Of a DNA stretch of 64,000 bases, positions 34,073-39,748 are shown piece after piece. Position numbers and translations under genes: made by a program. Location: positions 1-64,000 of the forward strand of contig NZ_JBGUAZ010000007.1 of the NCBI RefSeq assembly GCF_041821085.1, read 5' to 3'. The notes under the pieces were generated by a model. The model was not told where the DNA came from. It was given only the letters and a program-made list of their open reading frames with translations, and searched no databases. How positions within the stretch are numbered: the stretch's first letter is position 1; each line of letters begins with the position of its first letter. This stretch comes from Natrinema sp. HArc-T2 (lineage in GTDB: Archaea; Halobacteriota; Halobacteria; Halobacteriales; Natrialbaceae).

Positions 34073-34507
34073 TTACTCGTCCCACAACCTGGTAATTCGT
34101 TCTTCGATCTTGTCAAGGACGACCCGCAGTACATCCCGATGATCGCTTGGCCACGAACTGTCCTCACCGGGTGTCGGGGCAGTGGGCGGAGGATGAAAGT
34201 GGTCTCGCGTATTGTGAGGGTTCGGATGCCGGTCCCACCGGCACTCCCAGGCGTGGTCTGGATGCACCTCTCGGTAATGGATTTTGAAGTCGTCGTTCGT
34301 GTACCAGCGAACAGTGAGACTCGCCTCTTCCACGGTTTCAGGATAGTACGATGGTGCGAGTGTTACATAGAGTTCAAGATGTCCACTCGAATCCGTGATC
34401 GTCGCTCGAGCGACCTGTGCCGTGGCTTGGAGGCGTGCCTGAAGAAACTCGAGCACTGGGCGGTCGATAGGCGCGGGGCTACGTCCATCTCCTGCAGGCG
34501 GCGTCAT
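34073..34507 (-). CDS. TumE/DUF6516-like putative toxin
   Basis: A 144-residue protein: N-terminal helix, strands GHLELYVTLAPSYYPETVEE and SLTVRWYTNDDFKIHYREVH, then the His-rich core WECRWDRHPNPHNTRDHFHP and a C-terminal helix VLRVVLDKIEERITRLW. The 'RWD-x-H ... H-x-H' core and closing helix resemble the TumE-like fold of the 6986 protein, though only distantly. It starts eight bases after the stop of the upstream winged-helix gene, so the two form an operon and probably a toxin-antitoxin pair (inference). Confidence 0.55.
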   Translation of the reverse strand: MTPPAGDGRSPAPIDRPVLEFLQARLQATAQVARATITDSSGHLELYVTLAPSYYPETVEEASLTVRWYTNDDFKIHYREVHPDHAWECRWDRHPNPHNTRDHFHPPPTAPTPGEDSSWPSDHRDVLRVVLDKIEERITRLWDE

Positions 34508-34515
34508 CGATGAGA

Positions 34516-35049
34516 TTACCCAGATGCTTGGTCGGTCTCAGCGCCAGCACGTTGCTGACGAGCACGTTCGTAGCGCTTGCGCTCATCTCGAGCGGTCGCC
34601 CAGTCGGCAAGGTCGCTATACACATCGTCGATCGTCCGTTCGTCGCTTGTCTCTGCAGCATCGACAGCGTCGACGGCTGCCGGCGTTGTGGCATCGTACG
34701 TTTCTTCGTAATCTGTAATCCGTGTCGTGAGCGTGCGGACGTGCTCTTGGAGTTCGTCGATGGTGTGCTCGGCAGCGAGCTGATTGATGCGCCGCCACTG
34801 GAAGTATGCATCATTGCGCTCGTAGGTCGTCGGATGGCCATCGTGGTGCGTGACGATTCCGAGGTCGCTGAACCAGCCCAGATATTTTCGAGCTGTCTTC
34901 GGGTCGCATTCGGCCTGCTCTGCGATAGCGCTCGCCGTTGCAGGTTCGCGGGTCTGAAGGATTGTCCCGTAGATGCGTTGTTCGACATCATCGTCACGAA
35001 ACGCATCCTCAAAGGATGGGGGGCCGTCTGGAGACTCTGTATTGGACAT
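34516..35049 (-). CDS. winged-helix regulator, DUF7342-like
   Basis: A 177-residue protein. GPPSFEDAFRDDDVEQRIYG and TILQTREPATASAIAEQAEC followed by DPKTARKYLGWFSDLGIVTH give a clear winged helix (~residues 10-75). The rest is helical with a coiled coil (AEHTIDELQEHVRTLTTRIT). The start of the sequence is characteristic of haloarchaeal DUF7342-type proteins. As the first gene of the pair it may act as antitoxin and autoregulator. A degenerate copy of the 28-37 kb repeat element (35161-35199) lies in its 220-bp upstream gap. Confidence 0.75.
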   Translation of the reverse strand: MSNTESPDGPPSFEDAFRDDDVEQRIYGTILQTREPATASAIAEQAECDPKTARKYLGWFSDLGIVTHHDGHPTTYERNDAYFQWRRINQLAAEHTIDELQEHVRTLTTRITDYEETYDATTPAAVDAVDAAETSDERTIDDVYSDLADWATARDERKRYERARQQRAGAETDQASG

Positions 35050-35271
35050 ACTCGATCTTGCGCGGCTACCGATATAATTCTTACTTCGAGGAATAGTTTC
35101 CTGGGTGGATGAGGTCGGGTGTCCGTATCATTTCTTCAGTATCCTCTGTGATTTTCACGACTTATTCTGAACTGCTCACGAAACTCATGACAAGTACAGG
35201 GAAGGAGTGATTAGTATCTTCCCACCATAAATTGCAGAAGGTAGAAAACACGATACTACTGTCGTTCAGTA

Positions 35272-35454
35272 TCAGTGGTTTCCAATATTGAGTGCTCTGA
35301 CGGCCTCAGCCGGGGTGACATCCCACGCGACGAGTCGGTCCGCAGCCAGTTGCCACGCATGGTTGGCAAGGTCGGGATCGACATCTTCGGTCTCGTAGCT
35401 GAACTCTGCCAAAGCGACCGCAATCAGGAGGTCCTCCTGTCGATTGGAGAGCAT
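35272..35454 (-). CDS. small conserved haloarchaeal protein
   Basis: A 60-residue helical acidic protein, MLSNRQEDLLIAVALAEFSY, then DPDLANHAWQLAADRLVAWD and PAEAVRALNIGNH. Short proteins of this type recur on haloarchaeal plasmids; no function is assigned. ATG at 35454. It is divergent from the metallo-beta-lactamase lipoprotein gene. Confidence 0.6.
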   Translation of the reverse strand: MLSNRQEDLLIAVALAEFSYETEDVDPDLANHAWQLAADRLVAWDVTPAEAVRALNIGNH

Positions 35455-35605
35455 CGCTGTCGTTGGCCGCGGCTTTGGATAAAAAGAGTGGGATGTTCTA
35501 CCGAAATCACGGACGCTTCGTTCGGTAACGTGGCTTCCAGTCGGGCGTTGACGGTACTATTCTACTGGACGGAACACTCAAACAGCTCCTTTGACATGAA
35601 CAGGT

Positions 35606-37066
35606 ATGGACCGAGCGATCCTCGTAGTCTTCGTGACGCTCCTCGTCGTTCTTGCAGGATGTGCGGGCGGCACCGAAGGAGCCGAGGACGCGATCGGCGA
35701 CTCGCAGTCGGTTGGGGATGCTATCGAAGTCGTCGAGTTGAACGTTGCGGACGTATCACCCGATGAGGAGTACATTGTCCTCCAGAACACCGCCGATGAG
35801 CCCGTTGATTTGTCCGGGTTTGAACTCCGAGACCGAGAGGATGGGCAGGTCGATGGCGGCCTCTCACCGTTTTCGTTTCCAAGTGAGTTTATCCTCGAGT
35901 CCGGGGAGACTGTGAAGATAACGACCGGTGAAGGCGACTCAACGGAGACCGAACTGTACTGGGGGTACAACGTGAATATCTGGCGAGGCGATGGCGATGT
36001 GGTTCGGTTCGTCGACGCCAATGGCCAAGTCGTGCTCGAGCACGCTTACGGCGATATCAATCTCGATGAGTCTGAGTCGGACGGCGATGTAGATGGCGGC
36101 ACTGGTGACGAGAGCGATGGAGACGGCGAGAGTGCTGTCGAGGGCGAACTCGAGATTCACCACATCGACGTTGGACAAGGCGATTCGACTCTCATCATCA
36201 CGCCAGCCAATGAGACGATCCTGATCGATACTGGTGACTGGCGACAGGACGGCAGTGAGGTCATCGCCTATCTCGAGGCCCAGGGGATCGATCGGATCGA
36301 CCACCTGGTCGCGACGCATGCCGATGCCGATCACATCGGTGGCCACGCCGCTGTGATCGAGCACTTCGAGACGACTGGTGAGGGCGTTGGGGCTGCGTAC
36401 GATTCGGGTGTCCCATCGGATTCAGCGACCTATGAGAACTATCTCGATACCGTCGACGAGTACGACGTCGAGCTGCTCATCGTCGAAAGCGGCGATGAGC
36501 TACCGCTTGAGGGCGACATCTCTGCCCAGGTGATGAACCCGCCTGTTGGGGACGCTGGGAGTGACGTTAACGATAACAGTGTGGTGCTGGCGTTCGAGTT
36601 TGGCGACTTCCAGTATTTAGCGCCCGGCGATGTCGATACTGGCGTCGAGCAGCGGCTGGTCGACGAGTGGGGAAGCAACCTCGAGAGCGCCATCTACAAA
36701 GCCGGCCATCACGGCTCATCGACCTCCTCGAGTGAAGCCTTCGTAGATGCCATCGCTCCTGAGACAGCCATCATCTCGAGTGCCTACGACTCACAGTACG
36801 GGCATCCGAGTGACGAGGTACTCGAACGGTTTGCCGATCGGGATATCGAAACGTACTGGACTGGGGTCCACGGCGATATCGTAGTGCGGACTGATGGGAC
36901 GTCGATCGCTGTCGAGACGAGTGAGTCGTTCTCGACGAACCCAGCGGATATCCTCGCGGAGACACCTGATTCCGACGACGAGATGAATGCACTGGCACCC
37001 CCTCCGCTTGTCGCAGGCAGTGTGGCCAGTGGGATTGATGGAGCTGTCGCTCCTGCTATGGGATGA
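35606..37066 (+). CDS. lipoprotein with lamin-tail-like domain and ComEC-type metallo-beta-lactamase hydrolase
   Basis: A 486-residue exported protein. The signal segment ILVVFVTLLVVLAGCAGG ends in a lipobox (LAGC), so the mature protein is lipid-anchored outside the cell. Residues ~40-150 resemble a lamin-tail domain (VVELNVADVSPDEEYIVLQN, PVDLSGFELRDREDG). After an acidic linker, residues ~180-440 are a metallo-beta-lactamase fold: HIDVGQGDSTLII, the zinc motif THADADHIGGH, then APGDVD and KAGHHGSSTSSS, as in the ComEC/Rec2 hydrolase domain. It probably hydrolyses phosphodiesters or DNA at the cell surface. It is translationally coupled to the DUF3006 gene. Confidence 0.85.
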   Translation: MDRAILVVFVTLLVVLAGCAGGTEGAEDAIGDSQSVGDAIEVVELNVADVSPDEEYIVLQNTADEPVDLSGFELRDREDGQVDGGLSPFSFPSEFILESGETVKITTGEGDSTETELYWGYNVNIWRGDGDVVRFVDANGQVVLEHAYGDINLDESESDGDVDGGTGDESDGDGESAVEGELEIHHIDVGQGDSTLIITPANETILIDTGDWRQDGSEVIAYLEAQGIDRIDHLVATHADADHIGGHAAVIEHFETTGEGVGAAYDSGVPSDSATYENYLDTVDEYDVELLIVESGDELPLEGDISAQVMNPPVGDAGSDVNDNSVVLAFEFGDFQYLAPGDVDTGVEQRLVDEWGSNLESAIYKAGHHGSSTSSSEAFVDAIAPETAIISSAYDSQYGHPSDEVLERFADRDIETYWTGVHGDIVVRTDGTSIAVETSESFSTNPADILAETPDSDDEMNALAPPPLVAGSVASGIDGAVAPAMG

Positions 37067-37350
37067 GAGAGATGGATGGGACCTACACTGGTGTTGTCGA
37101 TCGAATTGAAGACGGTGAGATTGCTGTCATCTTGCTCGAGGAGGACGAGCAGGTGATCGAGCAAGTGGATATCCCTGCTGATCGACTCCCAGAGCCCGCC
37201 CGAACGGACGGTGGCGTGCTGTCGGTGACGCTCGAGGATAGTGAGGTCGTGTCGATGGAGTACCGACCGGACGCAACGCGAGAGCGCCGTGAATCTGTTC
37301 AGGAGAAGTTGGATCGGTTGTCCGAGCGGTTATGTGATCGCGAGGAGTGA
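37063..37350 (+). CDS. DUF3006 family protein
   Basis: A 95-residue protein: GTYTGVVDRIEDGEIAVILL, EEDEQVIEQVDIPADRLPEP and a helical, Arg/Glu-rich tail. The start of the sequence is diagnostic of DUF3006, a small beta-barrel-like family that in many genomes sits next to ComEC-like metallo-beta-lactamases, exactly as here. ATG at 37063 overlaps the upstream stop (ATGA); ATG at 37072 is an alternative. The role is presumed to assist or regulate the hydrolase. Confidence 0.85.
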   Translation: MREMDGTYTGVVDRIEDGEIAVILLEEDEQVIEQVDIPADRLPEPARTDGGVLSVTLEDSEVVSMEYRPDATRERRESVQEKLDRLSERLCDREE

Positions 37351-37461
37351 GTTGACGAACAAAGAATCGGACGTGCTCAACGCCTCCCTGTACTTGCTGT
37401 ACTGTTCGTTCGAGGATGTTACAGAACGGTTCACATACCCTCTCTGCGCTTACCCGACGAA

Positions 37462-37473
37462 CGGTAAGTACAG
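37462..37473 (+). repeat. CGGTAAGTACAG element, copy e
   Basis: Exact 12-mer in the gap between the DUF3006 gene and the convergent DUF7344-like gene. Confidence 0.5.
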
Positions 37474-37478
37474 GACAG

Positions 37479-37739
37479 TTATCGGTCGGCTGGTTCGGCG
37501 ACCTGAACCCAGCCGTCGCCGCAGACGGTGATACGATACCCACGGTACTCGAAGTCGAGACCGCCGCCTGCGCCCGCAAGCACTGCGATGGCCTGCTCGA
37601 CGTGTTCCGCCCGGGCGATAGTCTTGTCCTCGCTGTCGAACGTGACGATGCCCTCGTCAACGAGTTTCGGGAGGTTCGTGTGATATAGTAGGGCGTACAT
37701 CTGGTTGGTGGCTGTGAACGTAGCCATCTGTGTGCTCAT
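37479..37739 (-). CDS. DUF7344-like winged-helix protein, probably N-terminally truncated
   Basis: An 86-residue protein. The segment MYALLYHTNLPKLVDEGIVT followed by FDSEDKTIARAEHVEQAIAV matches the second half of the haloarchaeal DUF7344 winged helix, where a His-x-Leu-Pro-Lys-Leu motif forms the recognition region. The first helices of the domain are missing, and the residues before it (MSTQMATFTATN) look unrelated. It may be a truncated regulator or a remnant. The C-terminal GYRITVCGDGWVQVAEPAD is typical of an extension of unknown function. Confidence 0.5.
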   Translation of the reverse strand: MSTQMATFTATNQMYALLYHTNLPKLVDEGIVTFDSEDKTIARAEHVEQAIAVLAGAGGGLDFEYRGYRITVCGDGWVQVAEPADR

Positions 37740-37999
37740 TCTTTGCCGACAAGTTCGGAGGTATGGTGCAACCTGAAAACGGCTGAACGGATATCGATCG
37801 CGGCGGTCAGCATGTTCACTATTTCTGCGAGGCACACTCGCTCATGCGGATTTCTAAACTGGAGGATGACAGATCTTAGCGGCTGATCTCTGCTGACGAG
37901 TCCCCGTTATGCAATGGGGTTCCAAGTACTCACGTAGGTAGGCCGTAGTAAACTCGGGAGCGAAAGCCATATTATCAATTAGTGTTACATATCGGCCAA

Positions 38000-38395
38000 G
38001 TGTACGGAGGAACGGATACGGAAATCGGCCCTAGCCCCGCAGGGACTACTATAACGACCACTGCAACGGTTGACCCACCTGTCTCACTAGATACCTTCGA
38101 CCGAATTCCGGTCCATATCACGTTTCACTACTCGAGCGGGGAACCATGGACACGTGAATTCAATAAGGGAATGCGTGCGCGTCTCCTGCTCGGCCTCTGG
38201 GACAAATTCGGCCCCTTCCACCCTGTTGAAGGCAGTACTCCGGACGAGATTATCACCGCCGGGCGGAAGGCACAAGCGGCGTACTGGTATGCGATGAAAT
38301 CACACTCACTGAGTGAGGCGGCTGATGCACTCAGCGTACAGAAATCAACGATTAGTGTCTATTCTAGCCAAATTAGGTGGACGTTCTCTGAGTAG
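38000..38395 (+). CDS. hypothetical protein with C-terminal helix-turn-helix
   Basis: A 131-residue protein. The C-terminal 50 residues (KAQAAYWYAMKSHSLSEAAD, ALSVQKSTISVYSSQIRWTF) form a helix-turn-helix with recognition helix QKSTISVYSSQIR. The N-terminal half holds a beta-rich segment (IPVHITFHYSSGEPWTREFN). GTG at 38000 is chosen because CATATTAT at 37967-37974 lies about 27 bases upstream; an in-frame GTG at 37982 is the alternative. It stands just before the inverted-repeat element and the ubiquitin-like operon and could regulate them (inference). Confidence 0.55.
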   Translation: MYGGTDTEIGPSPAGTTITTTATVDPPVSLDTFDRIPVHITFHYSSGEPWTREFNKGMRARLLLGLWDKFGPFHPVEGSTPDEIITAGRKAQAAYWYAMKSHSLSEAADALSVQKSTISVYSSQIRWTFSE

Positions 38396-38496
38396 CCCTC
38401 GCGTACGCGCGTGCGTTACATTAGAAATTTGCAGCGAGAGAGGCTTAACTGCCTGTTTACCGGCAAGCTTATATGTGGGACTATTGTGTATTCGCT

Positions 38497-38690
38497 TGGT
38501 TAGTGAGACGGCGAGGCAGTTCACGCTGTTCTCGCCAATCAGTAATTTTACGGACGCACTCTGGTAGAGTTATCTCTGTGTGTATTGGTAACATCATTCG
38601 CGTTCATTTATATCACGGAAATTTAAATATCCTATCGGTCCAAATTCAGACAGGTCCGTAACGACCCCCGCCTCGCCGTCTCACTAACCA
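38497..38690. repeat. 194-bp element bounded by 21-bp perfect inverted repeats (MITE-like)
   Basis: Positions 38497-38517 and 38670-38690 are exact reverse complements (beginning TGGTTAGTGAGACGGCG on the left). A second, inner pair TTACGGAC (38548-38555) and GTCCGTAA (38654-38661) is nested inside. The interior is AT-rich and non-coding. The size and terminal repeats fit a miniature inverted-repeat element, but no target-site duplication is visible at the borders, so a long hairpin of another kind is possible. Confidence 0.65.
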
Positions 38691-38903
38691 CCCCGGATCC
38701 TAACGGTTCGGACAAGGCGGTCGGTGGGTTGAAAAACTACGACCGGAGTCAATGCCCGCGCGAGCGGGGTTCGGTCGCAGTATGCCCGCCGTGTTTCCGG
38801 CTGTCAAGCGGTCGGACTATGACTACCTTCGGAGGTAGAAACGGTGTGCTAGTCGTGGCTCCGTGTCGCCCCCTGCCGGGAGGGCATCTTGGCAGTGATA
38901 CAC
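38691..38903 (+). promoter_or_regulatory. structured leader region of the ubiquitin-like operon
   Basis: No gene. GC-rich sequence with a perfect hairpin CTACCT-TCGG-AGGTAG (38823-38838) and a further GC-rich stem-loop candidate near 38866-38885. TTTAAATATC at about 38622-38632, inside the inverted-repeat element, is the nearest TATA-like box, which would give the operon a leader of roughly 250 bases. Confidence 0.4.
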
Positions 38904-39218
38904 ATGAGTGACGATAACTCAAATCCGACCGATGAATCGCAGAAGAACAAGAACGCGGACAACGGCCATAACCCCGGCGACGAGGGTGAAGGCATCCACG
39001 TCGTCCACATCGGCAGCGAAAAGGAGAAGTTCAACGCTGACACGGTGAAAGCCCGCGAAATTATCTCACTGGTTGAACCCGACGCTGACGAGTTCACCCT
39101 AGAAGCACGTAATGGTAACTCTACCGTTGAAGAGTGGGGACCTGACGACCCTGTGGACCTCACCGAAAAGCACCGGAGCCATTTCCGAGTGATGGCCCGT
39201 GGCGGGGGCAATTCGTGA
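38904..39218 (+). CDS. ubiquitin-like protein with processable Gly-Gly-Gly tail
   Basis: A 104-residue protein. Residues 1-30 are polar and probably disordered (Asn/Asp/Lys-rich). Residues ~31-102 read as a single beta-grasp domain: IHVVHIGSEKEKFNADTVKA (two strands and helix), REIISLVEPDADEFTLEARN, then DDPVDLTEKHRSHFRVMARG, like the 'multiubiquitin' domains of prokaryotes. The tail is GGG followed by Asn-Ser. Removing the last two residues would expose a Gly-Gly terminus as in ubiquitin, and the JAB domain encoded two genes downstream is the expected protease. There is no cysteine. The GTGA overlap with the next gene shows tight coupling. Conjugation is inferred, not shown. Confidence 0.75.
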   Translation: MSDDNSNPTDESQKNKNADNGHNPGDEGEGIHVVHIGSEKEKFNADTVKAREIISLVEPDADEFTLEARNGNSTVEEWGPDDPVDLTEKHRSHFRVMARGGGNS

Positions 39219-39748
39219 GCTCAGTGAACGACAACCCTGACAGAACGGAAGCGGACCAACCCCTGAACGACGAGTGGCCGGACCCCTATATTCCCGCGAA
39301 CCACGAGAAGTTCAACGACAAGTTCCGAAACGGACTGCGCCACCTCCAGAATCGCTTGGAAGACCCGATGGTCCGTCCGGTGGCGTTCGGCCGGAACCAG
39401 AACACAGTCTACATCGTGCTCAACGAAGTCGAGCTCGATGCCGACCTCTGGAAGGAGGACACGACGGACGTTTACATGAGCGTCCCCGTAAACTTCGGAA
39501 CCGGGATACCCTATGGGTTCGTCACACACCCGCCCGTGAACCGTACGGACGGCAAGCCAGTGAGCCGTCAGCATCGCGGGAGACCCGATGCTCAACCGCT
39601 GGCGGACGCCCTCGGCGTATCCAACAGTGACCTCTCGTGGTGGTCCTACAAGTGGAAGGGTATGACTGTCAGCGACGGCACGGACATGACCAAAGGCATC
39701 GGCATCATCCGCCGCCGCCTCTCCGAAAAGGAGGGCCATAACGCATGA
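39215..39748 (+). CDS. E2/UBC-like protein (Prok-E2 family E type) lacking cysteine
   Basis: A 177-residue protein. After a polar N-terminus, residues ~35-170 follow the order of prokaryotic E2-like proteins: a helix with GLRHLQNRLEDP, strands TVYIVLNEVELDADLW and DVYMSVPVNFGTGIPYGFVT followed by HPP (the 'YP..P' region of E2s), then SWWSYKWKGMTVSDGTD and a closing helix KGIGIIRRRLSEK. The pattern is closest to the Prok-E2_E family found with ubiquitin-like and JAB/E1 genes. The whole protein contains no Cys, so it cannot form an E2 thioester. GTG at 39215 overlaps the previous stop, and its own stop overlaps the next ATG. Confidence 0.65.
   Translation: MSSVNDNPDRTEADQPLNDEWPDPYIPANHEKFNDKFRNGLRHLQNRLEDPMVRPVAFGRNQNTVYIVLNEVELDADLWKEDTTDVYMSVPVNFGTGIPYGFVTHPPVNRTDGKPVSRQHRGRPDAQPLADALGVSNSDLSWWSYKWKGMTVSDGTDMTKGIGIIRRRLSEKEGHNA

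Noticed and set aside
38497-38690. Simple transcription terminator
   Set aside because: Arms are 150 bases apart and there is no T-run; archaeal terminators are short T-rich stretches.
38691-38903. tRNA or other known stable RNA gene
   Set aside because: I could not fit a cloverleaf or a known haloarchaeal RNA; only local hairpins are visible.
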